Below are positions 36,627 through 45,221 of a stretch of DNA of 64,000 bases, piece by piece; position 1 is the stretch's first letter; each line of letters begins with the position of its first letter. A program made the position numbers and the translations under genes. Below the pieces are notes generated by a model that did no database searches, was not told where the DNA came from, and was given only the letters and a program-made list of their open reading frames with translations. Where the stretch lies: positions 1,275,001 through 1,339,000 of the forward strand of contig NZ_CP073587.1 of NCBI RefSeq assembly GCF_018223345.1. The letters run 5' to 3'. The DNA comes from Shewanella yunxiaonensis (lineage in GTDB: Bacteria > Pseudomonadota > Gammaproteobacteria > Enterobacterales > Shewanellaceae).

Positions 36627-37841
36627 ATGAAGCTTCCTATTTATTTGGATTATGCCGCAACAACCCCAGTTGACCCTCGGGTTGCTGCAAAAATGGCACA
36701 GTACATGACTATGGACGGTGTATTCGGTAACCCCGCATCCCGTTCTCACCGTTACGGTTGGCAGGCTGAAGAGGCGGTAGACATCGCCCGTAATCAGGTT
36801 GCGGATTTGATTAACGCCGATCCTCGTGAAATTGTGTTTACCTCTGGTGCCACAGAGTCTGACAATCTGGCGATTAAAGGTGTGGCCTATTTTTACCAGA
36901 AAAAAGGTAAGCACATCATCACCAGCAAGACTGAACATAAAGCGGTATTGGATACTTGCCGTCACCTCGAACGTGATGGCTTCGAAGTCACCTATCTGGA
37001 TCCAGACAGCAATGGTCTGATCCCCTTGGAGCGTATCGAAGCCGCCATGCGCGAGGACACCATTCTGGTGAGCATCATGTATGTCAATAATGAAATTGGT
37101 GTGGTGCAGGATATCGACGGTATTGGCGAGCTGTGTCGCAGCAAAGGTATTGTCTTCCACGTTGATGCAGCTCAGGGCGCCGGTAAATTGCCGCTGGATG
37201 TGCAGCAGACTAAGGTGGATTTGATCTCCATTTCTGGTCACAAGATGTATGGCCCTAAAGGTATTGGCGCTTTGTACGTGCGTCGTAAACCTCGAATTCG
37301 CTTGGAAGCTCAGATGCATGGTGGTGGCCATGAACGCGGTATGCGTAGTGGCACATTGCCAACCCATCAGATTGTTGGTTTGGGTGAAGCCGCTGCGATT
37401 GCTAAAGCAGAAATGGCATCAGATAGCAGCCGTATCCGCTATCTGCGCGATAAGCTGTGGAACGGTATTAAAGATATTGAAGAAACCTATGTTAACGGTG
37501 ATATGGAACACCGTTTCTGTGGCAGCTTGAACGTTAGCTTCGCCTATGTAGAAGGTGAGTCGCTGATGATGGCGCTGAAAGATTTAGCAGTGTCTTCCGG
37601 TTCGGCTTGTACGTCAGCCAGTCTGGAACCCAGTTATGTGCTGCGGGCTTTGGGTCTCAATGATGAGATGGCACATAGCTCTATTCGTTTCACCATCGGC
37701 CGTTATACCACAGAAGAAGAGATTGATTACGCGATAGAAACCATTAAGAGCTCTATCGGCAAGCTGAGGGAGATGTCTCCTTTGTGGGAGATGTTCAAGG
37801 ATGGGGTAGACCTCAATCAGGTACAGTGGGCAGCCCACTAA
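36627..37841 (+). CDS. iscS: Cysteine desulfurase IscS
   Basis: A 404-aa PLP enzyme, the E. coli length, that supplies sulfur for Fe-S clusters and tRNA thiolation. It shows [29 protein letters not shown] (Schiff-base Lys) and the mobile loop [21 protein letters not shown] with the active Cys. Confidence 0.98.
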   Translation: MKLPIYLDYAATTPVDPRVAAKMAQYMTMDGVFGNPASRSHRYGWQAEEAVDIARNQVADLINADPREIVFTSGATESDNLAIKGVAYFYQKKGKHIITSKTEHKAVLDTCRHLERDGFEVTYLDPDSNGLIPLERIEAAMREDTILVSIMYVNNEIGVVQDIDGIGELCRSKGIVFHVDAAQGAGKLPLDVQQTKVDLISISGHKMYGPKGIGALYVRRKPRIRLEAQMHGGGHERGMRSGTLPTHQIVGLGEAAAIAKAEMASDSSRIRYLRDKLWNGIKDIEETYVNGDMEHRFCGSLNVSFAYVEGESLMMALKDLAVSSGSACTSASLEPSYVLRALGLNDEMAHSSIRFTIGRYTTEEEIDYAIETIKSSIGKLREMSPLWEMFKDGVDLNQVQWAAH

Positions 37842-37875
37842 ATTCCCAGCAGACAGATGAATTTGGAGCAGTAAT

Positions 37876-38259
37876 ATGGCATACAGTGAAAAAGTAATTG
37901 ACCACTATGAAAATCCACGCAATGTAGGTTCTTTCGACAAGAATGATCCATCCGTTGTGACTGGTATGGTGGGGGCTCCAGCATGCGGTGACGTAATGAA
38001 ACTGCAGCTGAAAATTAATGACAGCGGTATCATTGAAGATGCCAAGTTCAAAACTTATGGTTGTGGTAGCGCGATAGCTTCCAGTTCGCTGGTGACCGAG
38101 TGGGTTAAAGGCAAATCTGTGGAAGAAGCCGCTGCTATCAAGAATACCGATATTGCGGAAGAACTGGCATTACCACCAGTGAAAATCCACTGTTCAATTC
38201 TGGCAGAAGACGCTATTAAGGCGGCGTTGGAAGAATATAAATCCAAGCATCAGAAGTAA
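37876..38259 (+). CDS. iscU: Fe-S cluster scaffold IscU
   Basis: A 127-aa scaffold on which clusters are built. Ligands: Cys in [12 protein letters not shown], Cys in [11 protein letters not shown], and the HscA-recognition LPPVKIHCS that contains the third Cys. Confidence 0.98.
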   Translation: MAYSEKVIDHYENPRNVGSFDKNDPSVVTGMVGAPACGDVMKLQLKINDSGIIEDAKFKTYGCGSAIASSSLVTEWVKGKSVEEAAAIKNTDIAEELALPPVKIHCSILAEDAIKAALEEYKSKHQK

Positions 38260-38273
38260 TGCCAGGAGTTGAC

Positions 38274-38600
38274 ATGGCTGCAATATCAATGACGCCTGCA
38301 GCGGCGGATAGAGTAAGAACCTTTCTGCAAAATCGTGGAAAGGGGATTGGTCTGCGTTTGGGCTTAAAAACCTCCGGCTGCAGTGGTATGGCTTATGTCT
38401 TGGAATTCGTTGACGAACTTAACGAAGATGACGAGGTATTTGAGATTGAAGGTGTCAACCTCATCGTTGATGCTAAAAGTCTGATTTATCTACAAGGGAT
38501 TGAACTGGATTTTGTTAAGGAAGGCCTTAACGAAGGTTTCAAGTTCAATAACCCGAATGCCAAAGGGGAGTGTGGTTGCGGCGAGAGTTTCACTGTATAA
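38274..38600 (+). CDS. iscA: A-type iron-sulfur carrier IscA
   Basis: A 108-aa carrier with the three cysteines of the family: TSGCSGMAY and the C-terminal [11 protein letters not shown] 38274 has aggag upstream; the earlier in-frame ATG 38259 overlaps the iscU stop. Confidence 0.96.
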   Translation: MAAISMTPAAADRVRTFLQNRGKGIGLRLGLKTSGCSGMAYVLEFVDELNEDDEVFEIEGVNLIVDAKSLIYLQGIELDFVKEGLNEGFKFNNPNAKGECGCGESFTV

Positions 38601-38624
38601 ACTTCCCGCAACCGTTGTACGCTT

Positions 38625-39149
38625 ATGAACTATTTTGAGCTGTTTGAGATCCCTCAGAACTTCGATGTCGACGTCGCGGAGCTAGCAGAACGCTATCGAG
38701 AACTGCAAAAAGCAGTGCATCCGGATAAGTTTGCTAATGCCAGTGAGCAACAAAAGCTGCTGGCAATATCTAAAACTGCCCAAGTAAATGATGCTTTTCA
38801 GACCCTAAAGGATCCTATTCGCCGAGCTGAACATATGCTGTCGCTTCGAGGGATTGATATCAATAATGAATCAACCACGATGAAAGATACCGGCTTTTTG
38901 ATGCAGCAGATGGAGTGGCGGGAAGCGTTGGAAGATTTACGCGGCAGCGATGATATTGAAACGGGGATTGCCGAGCTGGAAGGTGATTTTTCGCAATACC
39001 GTAAGCAATTGCTGGAAAACCTGCGTAAGCAACTTGCTGATGATCAGGCATCCGCCGCAATTGTGGCCGCTGATCAGGTTCGAAAGCTTAAATTTATGGC
39101 AAAATTACAAGATGAGTTGATCCGTATTCAGGACTCACTGTACGACTAG
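38625..39149 (+). CDS. hscB: Co-chaperone HscB
   Basis: A 174-aa J-domain protein with HPDKF in the loop and a C-terminal three-helix domain that binds IscU. It stimulates HscA, encoded next. Confidence 0.96.
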   Translation: MNYFELFEIPQNFDVDVAELAERYRELQKAVHPDKFANASEQQKLLAISKTAQVNDAFQTLKDPIRRAEHMLSLRGIDINNESTTMKDTGFLMQQMEWREALEDLRGSDDIETGIAELEGDFSQYRKQLLENLRKQLADDQASAAIVAADQVRKLKFMAKLQDELIRIQDSLYD

Positions 39150-39230
39150 CCGAATTCGAGATTTCAGACGAAAAGAACACAAATTGGCTCAATCTGATTG
39201 GGCCAATTTTTTAACCTAGAATGGAACATT

Positions 39231-41090
39231 ATGGCACTTTTGCAGATTGCTGAACCCGGCCAGATGGCCGCACCTCATCAACACAAGTTGGCCGCGGGTA
39301 TTGACCTCGGAACGACCAACTCGCTGGTTGCTTCCGTACGCAGTGGTCAGGCTGCAACGTTACCCGACGAAGTTGGCAGACACGGGTTACCATCAGTTGT
39401 GCACTATGGGACCAATGGCCTGACAGTTGGTGAAGAAGCCTTGGTTAATTCTGCGTTGGATCCGGAAAACACCATAGTGTCAGTAAAACGCTTTATGGGG
39501 CGTTCACTTGCCGATGTACTGCAGGGCGAACAGCGTTTCCCCTATCATTTTGAAGCCAGTGAAAATGGCTTACCCATTTTTGTTACCGCTGCGGGTAAAG
39601 TCAATCCAATACAGGTATCTGCAGAGATTCTGCGACCATTAATTGCGCGCGCAGAGGCGACCTTAGGTGGTGATTTAGAAGGTGTTGTCATTACGGTACC
39701 AGCGTATTTTGATGATGCCCAACGTCAAGGTACCAAAGACGCTGCCAATCTACTCGGTGTCAAAGTATTGCGCCTGTTGAATGAGCCTACCGCTGCGGCT
39801 ATCGCTTATGGACTGGATTCTGGCCAGGAAGGTGTCATCGCGGTGTATGATCTCGGTGGCGGCACTTTTGATATTTCAATCTTGCGGTTGAATCGTGGCG
39901 TCTTTGAAGTGCTAGCAACCGGCGGGGACTCTCGTTTAGGCGGAGATGATTTTGATCATCTGTTAGCCGAAGCGTTGCGGCAGCGCATGGGGATTACTGA
40001 ACTGAACCGCCAACAGGAACGTCAGTTACTGATGGAAGCCCGGCGTGTGAAAGAAGTGCTGAGTCAGTCCGATGTGGTGACCGCAGTATTAACGATCGAG
40101 GCTCAGCAATTACGGTGTGATATATCCCGTAGCGAATTTGACGCGCTTATCCTGTCTCTGGTCCGTAAAACAATCAGCAGCTGTCGTAAAGCACTGCGCG
40201 ATGCCGGTGTTGATGCCGCTGATGTGTTAGAAACCGTGATGGTGGGTGGTTCAACTCGCGTACCTCTGGTACGTGAACAGGTAGGGGACTTTTTTGGTAA
40301 AGCACCACTGACCAGTATCGACCCTGATCGGGTAGTTGCCATTGGGGCGGCTATTCAGGCGGATATTCTGGTAGGCAACAAGCCGGATTCCGAACTGTTG
40401 CTGTTAGATGTGATCCCGTTGTCTCTCGGGATTGAAACTATGGGTGGCCTGGTAGAAAAAGTCGTACCACGCAATACCACTATTCCCGTTGCCAGAGCCC
40501 AAGAGTTCACCACGTTTAAAGATGGTCAGACGGCGATGGCCATTCATGTGGTTCAAGGTGAGCGCGAACTGGTGGCAGATTGCCGCTCACTTGCGCGGTT
40601 CACGCTCAAAGGTATACCACCATTGGCAGCCGGGGCGGCGCATATCCGAGTGACCTTCCAGGTAGATGCCGATGGTTTATTGAGCGTGACTGCGATGGAA
40701 AAATCCACCGGAATACAGTCAAGTATCCAGGTGAAACCGTCATTTGGGCTCTCTGAAAATGAGATTGCTGGCATGATCAAGGATTCGATGACGTATGCCA
40801 AGGCGGATATTGAGTTACGTATGCTTACCGAGCAACGGGTAGAAGCGGCTCGGGTGATTGAGTCGCTTAATTCTGCACTGCAACAGGATGGTAACTTACT
40901 GACGGCAGAAGAAAGAGCGTTGATCGACAGTACTATTTTGGCACTGGATGCTGCGGCTGTTGGCGATGATGCTGAAGCTATTAAATCTGCCATTGAAAAA
41001 GTGGATGCTGCAACACAGGACTTTGCCGCCAGAAGGATGGATAATTCAATTAAGACCGCACTGAAAGGTCAGTCGGTTGATAAGATATAG
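39231..41090 (+). CDS. hscA: Fe-S assembly chaperone HscA
   Basis: A 619-aa Hsp70-type ATPase dedicated to IscU. It has [38 protein letters not shown] and a substrate domain. ATG 39231 matches the family start; the extension to 39198 does not. Confidence 0.97.
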   Translation: MALLQIAEPGQMAAPHQHKLAAGIDLGTTNSLVASVRSGQAATLPDEVGRHGLPSVVHYGTNGLTVGEEALVNSALDPENTIVSVKRFMGRSLADVLQGEQRFPYHFEASENGLPIFVTAAGKVNPIQVSAEILRPLIARAEATLGGDLEGVVITVPAYFDDAQRQGTKDAANLLGVKVLRLLNEPTAAAIAYGLDSGQEGVIAVYDLGGGTFDISILRLNRGVFEVLATGGDSRLGGDDFDHLLAEALRQRMGITELNRQQERQLLMEARRVKEVLSQSDVVTAVLTIEAQQLRCDISRSEFDALILSLVRKTISSCRKALRDAGVDAADVLETVMVGGSTRVPLVREQVGDFFGKAPLTSIDPDRVVAIGAAIQADILVGNKPDSELLLLDVIPLSLGIETMGGLVEKVVPRNTTIPVARAQEFTTFKDGQTAMAIHVVQGERELVADCRSLARFTLKGIPPLAAGAAHIRVTFQVDADGLLSVTAMEKSTGIQSSIQVKPSFGLSENEIAGMIKDSMTYAKADIELRMLTEQRVEAARVIESLNSALQQDGNLLTAEERALIDSTILALDAAAVGDDAEAIKSAIEKVDAATQDFAARRMDNSIKTALKGQSVDKI

Positions 41091-41098
41091 GTGAAATC

Positions 41099-41434
41099 AT
41101 GCCTCAGATAGTGTTTTTGCCCAACGAGGAGCTTTGCCCCGATGGTGCGGTGGTAGAAGCCAAGACCGGAGAATCAATCCTGGATGCAGCATTACGCAAT
41201 GGTATCCAGATAGAACATGCCTGCGAGAAATCCTGCGCTTGTACTACTTGCCATGTGATTGTGCGTGAAGGCTTCAATAACCTGGAACCAAGCGATGATC
41301 TGGAAGACGATATGCTCGATAAAGCTTGGGGGCTAGAACCAGAAAGCCGTCTGTCCTGTCAGGCGAAAGTGGCGGATGAAGACTTAGTGGTCGAAATCCC
41401 CAAATATACGGTAAATCAGGTCAGCGAAGGTTGA
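41099..41434 (+). CDS. fdx: ISC-type [2Fe-2S] ferredoxin
   Basis: A 111-aa ferredoxin; ligands in CEKSCACTTCHV and the later LSCQAKV. It delivers electrons for cluster assembly on IscU. Confidence 0.97.
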   Translation: MPQIVFLPNEELCPDGAVVEAKTGESILDAALRNGIQIEHACEKSCACTTCHVIVREGFNNLEPSDDLEDDMLDKAWGLEPESRLSCQAKVADEDLVVEIPKYTVNQVSEG

Positions 41435-41445
41435 TAAAGTCTAAC

Positions 41446-41471
41446 AGCCGGTCCCAGACCGGCTTTGTTTT
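41446..41471 (+). terminator. Hairpin between fdx and iscX
   Basis: Stem agccggtc / gaccggct with cca loop and ttgtttt tail; iscX may need read-through or its own promoter. Confidence 0.75.
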
Positions 41472-41536
41472 GATGGTGACGATTAACATTAACGTTATAA
41501 TGTCATCAGATAGTAATAAGTAACATTGGAGGCCCT

Positions 41537-41734
41537 ATGTCTTTGAAATGGGTTGACTCTTTAGATGTGGCTCTGGAGCTTTTAGAAGCGTATCCAGATG
41601 TGGAACCTCAGACTGTGCGTTTTACTGATCTGTACGAATGGATCCTAGCTCTGGAGGATTTTGATGATGATCCTCAACGTTGTAACGAACAGATCCTTGA
41701 AGCCATTCTGCAATGCTGGATGGATGAAAAATAA
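41537..41734 (+). CDS. iscX: IscX (YfhJ), Fe-S assembly regulator
   Basis: A 65-aa acidic protein: [34 protein letters not shown] and the end CWMDEK. It binds IscS and iron and tunes desulfurase activity. Confidence 0.95.
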   Translation: MSLKWVDSLDVALELLEAYPDVEPQTVRFTDLYEWILALEDFDDDPQRCNEQILEAILQCWMDEK

Positions 41735-41750
41735 GCGAGAAGATGTAATC

Positions 41751-41774
41751 AAAGGACGGTTTTTGCCGTCCTTT
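41751..41774 (+). terminator. Terminator after iscX
   Basis: Stem aaaggacgg / ccgtccttt, loop tttttg. Confidence 0.75.
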
Positions 41775-41917
41775 GTCGTTTTCGGCATCATTCCAGCGGT
41801 TATCTTTGTTGCGATATCGCATAATCATTGTAGTTTGTGAGATTGGATTAGGATTTGTCATATTTATTGCGTATAATCCGCGCGAATTTTGAAACTCGCT
41901 GATTAAGGATCCTAGTC

Positions 41918-42349
41918 ATGGCGATTGAACGTACTTTTTCTATTATCAAGCCCGATGCTGTTGCTAAAAACCACATTGGTGCTATCTATAACCGTTTTGA
42001 AAGCGCCGGTCTGAAAATCGTTGCTGCTAAGATGGTTCACCTGACCAAAGAGCAGGCTGAAGGTTTCTACGCTGAACACAGCGAACGTCCTTTCTTTGGT
42101 GCACTGGTAAGCTTCATGACTTCTGGTCCTATCATGGTACAAGTGCTGGAAGGCGAAAACGCTGTTGCAGCTAACCGTGAAATCATGGGCGCAACTAACC
42201 CAGCTCAAGCTGCTCGTGGTACTCTGCGTGCAGATTATGCTGACAGCATTGACGAAAACGCGGTTCATGGTTCAGATGCGCTGGCATCTGCAGAGCGTGA
42301 AATCGCTTATTTCTTCGCTGCTGATGAAATCTGCCCACGTACTCGTTAA
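41918..42349 (+). CDS. ndk: Nucleoside diphosphate kinase
   Basis: A 143-aa enzyme that equalises NTP pools. It has [11 protein letters not shown], and the phospho-His in [16 protein letters not shown]. Its own terminator follows. Confidence 0.98.
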   Translation: MAIERTFSIIKPDAVAKNHIGAIYNRFESAGLKIVAAKMVHLTKEQAEGFYAEHSERPFFGALVSFMTSGPIMVQVLEGENAVAANREIMGATNPAQAARGTLRADYADSIDENAVHGSDALASAEREIAYFFAADEICPRTR

Positions 42350-42368
42350 TCGGTATGTCCGGTAAACA

Positions 42369-42393
42369 AAAGGCGCCATTTGGCGCCTTTTTT
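42369..42393 (+). terminator. Terminator after ndk
   Basis: Stem aaggcgcca / tggcgcctt with T6. Confidence 0.9.
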
Positions 42394-42435
42394 GTTGCTA
42401 ATCCATCGGTTATTAATGGACCCTTAAAACCGACA

Positions 42436-42771
42436 TCAATGACTGAGCCGCAGCTCCCGCCGATGTTCATGTGCATATTGTTCTGAACAACATTGGCAGC
42501 GTTGCTCAGTAGGATCTTGAGCCAGTCGTTCTGGTTCAATCTCGCTTTCGCAATCAGCACACATTCCATAGAGTCCGAGATCCAACTGACATTGTGCAGC
42601 ATCCAGACGATTAAGCTTTTCATATAGCGGATGATGGCACAACTCAGCACCGACCATGGCATCAATGATCTCGCTAATAGACCTATCAGCCCAGTCGGTA
42701 TTAAGCTCAGTGATTGCACGTCTCAGATCCGTCTCGACTGCTGACAATCTTTGTCTGATCAAACCACTCAC
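42436..42771 (-). CDS. DksA/TraR-family zinc-finger protein
   Basis: A 111-aa protein with the C4 finger CADCESEIEPERL...CQCC near its C-terminus and an N-terminal coiled helix, the minimal TraR/DksA layout. It may act on RNA polymerase; it is shorter than DksA (151 aa). The coiled-coil tip DxxDxA acidic motif of DksA is not evident. Confidence 0.8.
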   Translation of the reverse strand: MSGLIRQRLSAVETDLRRAITELNTDWADRSISEIIDAMVGAELCHHPLYEKLNRLDAAQCQLDLGLYGMCADCESEIEPERLAQDPTEQRCQCCSEQYAHEHRRELRLSH

Positions 42772-42909
42772 TCTGTACCGCCTTTTGCTTGCTTATGGAC
42801 TTATTAGTCTAATTGGCAGTGGATGGTCAACTATGATACGGATCAAATCCAGTGGAGATTTCTTGTGATATCAGTCAAAAGCAGTACTTATGAAAGTAAT
42901 GTGTGGCGT

Positions 42910-43842
42910 TCAGGCGGCTTTTGACAGTACATCTACCACGGCATCCGTAGATTTGTGCACACGCAAGTCCCGGAACAACACGTCAGCTTCTGGATAGTGA
43001 CGATTGAGATAACTGAACCACTGCTTGATGCGTCCAGGAAAGTAATCATTGCGAGGTTGTGATTGCTGTTGCCGAGTGTATTCCAGCAATAACGACAATG
43101 TCTGTTGCCAATTATAAGGTGCGTCACCATTTTTAATGTGGGCCGCCAGATTGGGGAGTGTGATAGCTCCACGACCAACCATCACACTGTCGCAGCCTGT
43201 TTGGGTGATGCAGCGCAATGCATCATCGCGATTCCAGATTTCACCATTTGCGATCACGGGAATGGAAACTCTTTGTCGGATCTCAGTGATATATTCCCAA
43301 TAAGCAGGAGGGCGATAGCCATCTACTTTACTACGAGCATGGACGGCTAATTCCGTAGCGCCGGCTTCGTAAATTGCCAGCGCATTTTCCATAAACAGGT
43401 TTTTGTCTTCGTAGCCCAGCCGAATTTTGGCGGTGACCGGTTGCGCATCTGGGACGGCTTGACGCATGGCTTTTACAATATTGTGGATTTGCTCCGGGTA
43501 CTGCAGCAGTACTGCGCCACCTTTGCTGCGATTGACCATTTTTGCCGGGCAGCCAAAATTGGCATCCACACCACGAGAGCCTAAAGCGACTGCGCGCACC
43601 GCATTCTCTGCCATCCATCCGGGTTCCTGTCCCAGAAGTTGTACCCTTACCGGTGTGCCATTTTGAGTGGCACCGCCATTATTCAGTTCGGGGCACATGC
43701 GGAAAAAGACTTTTTCTGGCAGTAGCTGGTCTACCACGCGGACAAATTCAGTCACCATCAAATCGTAAGGATTGATGGAGGACAGAAGTTCACGCATCAG
43801 GTGATCAACAACCCCTTCCATCGGGGCCAGAATGACTCGCAC
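42910..43842 (-). CDS. dusC: tRNA-dihydrouridine(16) synthase DusC
   Basis: A 310-aa FMN reductase. It has LAPMEGVVDHLMRELL, VQLLGQEPGWMAENA, the catalytic Cys in NFGCPAKMVNRSKGGAVLLQ, KIRLGYEDK and VMVGRGAITLPNL. MEGV near the start and the FGCP context fit DusC better than DusA or DusB. Confidence 0.92.
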   Translation of the reverse strand: MRVILAPMEGVVDHLMRELLSSINPYDLMVTEFVRVVDQLLPEKVFFRMCPELNNGGATQNGTPVRVQLLGQEPGWMAENAVRAVALGSRGVDANFGCPAKMVNRSKGGAVLLQYPEQIHNIVKAMRQAVPDAQPVTAKIRLGYEDKNLFMENALAIYEAGATELAVHARSKVDGYRPPAYWEYITEIRQRVSIPVIANGEIWNRDDALRCITQTGCDSVMVGRGAITLPNLAAHIKNGDAPYNWQQTLSLLLEYTRQQQSQPRNDYFPGRIKQWFSYLNRHYPEADVLFRDLRVHKSTDAVVDVLSKAA

Positions 43843-43996
43843 GTTTAGTTATTCCACAAAAAGGATAAAGGCCGCGCATTTTACCTGATACGAATCGGTT
43901 TCTGATAGCAGTTTCAGTTTATCAGCAACAAACTTTGCGACAGGCAGGCGTATTGCTAATATAGTATTTAAATGAGAACTATTGTCATTATAAAAT

Positions 43997-44392
43997 ATGA
44001 TCAAACGCAGTGTATTTTTGAGCTTGGGTATCATCAGTTTGGCACTTGGCATCGCGGGTATCGTTTTACCTTTGCTGCCCACCGTGCCTTTTGTGTTGCT
44101 TTCAGGGTATTGTTTTGCCCGTTCTAGTCCGGTTTTACATAGTTGGTTGCATCAACATCCTTGGTTTGCTCAACCATTGAGCGATTGGCAGCAAAAGCGT
44201 GGGCTGCGTTTAGCATTAAAACGACGTGCATTAATCTTGACTGTGTGCAGTTTTAGTCTAAGTATATGGTGGGTTTCATTGGTGTGGGTGAAACTGCTAT
44301 TACTATTCATGTTATTGATATTAATGGTTTATTTGTGGAGGCTACCGGTTGTTGGTGTGGTCGCAGAAACATCAGGTGTTGGCGAGAAATAA
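43997..44392 (+). CDS. ybaN: DUF454 / YbaN-family inner membrane protein
   Basis: A 131-aa protein: LGIISLALGIAGIVLPLLPTVPFVLLSGYCFARSSP and HPWFAQPLSDW are the family hallmarks; about three membrane spans. Precedes apt, as ybaN does in E. coli. Function unknown. Confidence 0.88.
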   Translation: MIKRSVFLSLGIISLALGIAGIVLPLLPTVPFVLLSGYCFARSSPVLHSWLHQHPWFAQPLSDWQQKRGLRLALKRRALILTVCSFSLSIWWVSLVWVKLLLLFMLLILMVYLWRLPVVGVVAETSGVGEK

Positions 44393-44480
44393 GCGATATT
44401 GCGATGCGACACACAATCGGATGATCCCGGTTGCAACTAACGGCAAAGGGGCTTAAGCTTTAGCCGGATTTAGAGAAGCG

Positions 44481-44504
44481 GTCCACCTTGGTGTGGACTT
44501 TTTT
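44481..44504 (+). terminator. Terminator after ybaN
   Basis: Stem gtccac / gtggac with T6. Confidence 0.75.
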
Positions 44505-44548
44505 GTTGTGTAAGGCCGGTAGATACCGACGAACTAAGTATTAAAACT

Positions 44549-45100
44549 ATGGCTATTAATCCCGACAGCTTAGCGCTGATTAAGCAAAGCATTAAAACTA
44601 TTCCTGACTATCCGAAAGCCGGAATTCTGTTTCGTGATGTCACCAGTTTACTGGAAGATCCGATTGCCTATCAGACCACTATTCGCACATTTGTGGAGCA
44701 TTACAAAGACTTTGGCTTCACTAAAGTTGTCGGTACTGAAGCTCGCGGTTTTCTGTTTGGCGCACCATTAGCATTAGAGTTGGGTGTTGGTTTCGTCCCC
44801 GTACGTAAGCCAGGAAAACTGCCGCGTGAGACTATCTCTGAGACTTATGAACTCGAATATGGTCACGATACATTGGAAATGCACACCGATGCTATCGTCC
44901 CTGGCGATAAAGTGCTCGTAGTTGACGATCTATTAGCTACCGGCGGCACGATTGAAGCAACCGTCAAATTGGTTCGTCGTCTCGGTGGTGAAGTAAGTCA
45001 TGCAGCGTTTGTGATCTCACTGCCGGATATTGGTGGCGAAAATCGGTTGCAGTCTTTGGGCTTAGAAGTACTGAAACTGTGTGAATTTGAAGGAGATTAA
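44549..45100 (+). CDS. apt: Adenine phosphoribosyltransferase
   Basis: A 183-aa purine salvage enzyme. It has [23 protein letters not shown] and the PRPP-binding [13 protein letters not shown]. It starts at ATG 44549 after a weak ribosome site. dnaX follows, as in E. coli. Confidence 0.97.
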   Translation: MAINPDSLALIKQSIKTIPDYPKAGILFRDVTSLLEDPIAYQTTIRTFVEHYKDFGFTKVVGTEARGFLFGAPLALELGVGFVPVRKPGKLPRETISETYELEYGHDTLEMHTDAIVPGDKVLVVDDLLATGGTIEATVKLVRRLGGEVSHAAFVISLPDIGGENRLQSLGLEVLKLCEFEGD

Positions 45101-45119
45101 TCTCCTTTCCCTTTATCTC

Positions 45120-45187
45120 CGGATCGTCCTGGGTAGCATGTCAGACACGCTCATGTTATTGTTTTGGCGATCCGAGGAGCTTGCTCC
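45120..45187 (+). promoter_or_regulatory. Structured apt-dnaX intergenic segment
   Basis: cggatcg (45120-45126) pairs with cgatccg (45168-45174), followed by hairpin ggagc-tt-gctcc (45176-45187), 34 bases ahead of the dnaX ATG. A separate perfect 18-bp palindrome (45090-45107) overlaps the apt stop. A leader structure or processed RNA is possible; unproven. Confidence 0.35.
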
Positions 45188-45221
45188 CGTAATATGAAAT
45201 CAATCTATTCTGGGGAGTTTC

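Noticed and set aside
36555..37367. 270-codon open frame antisense to iscS
   Set aside because: Shadow of the highly conserved iscS codons; no ribosome site or family signal.
41855..41877. ndk promoter TTGTCA ... TATAAT
   Set aside because: Spacing is 11 bp, too short for a sigma-70 pair; only the TATAAT may be real.
45101..45221. Signal recognition particle RNA next to dnaX
   Set aside because: I looked for the conserved GGAAG-type loop of 4.5S RNA in both gaps around apt and did not find it.
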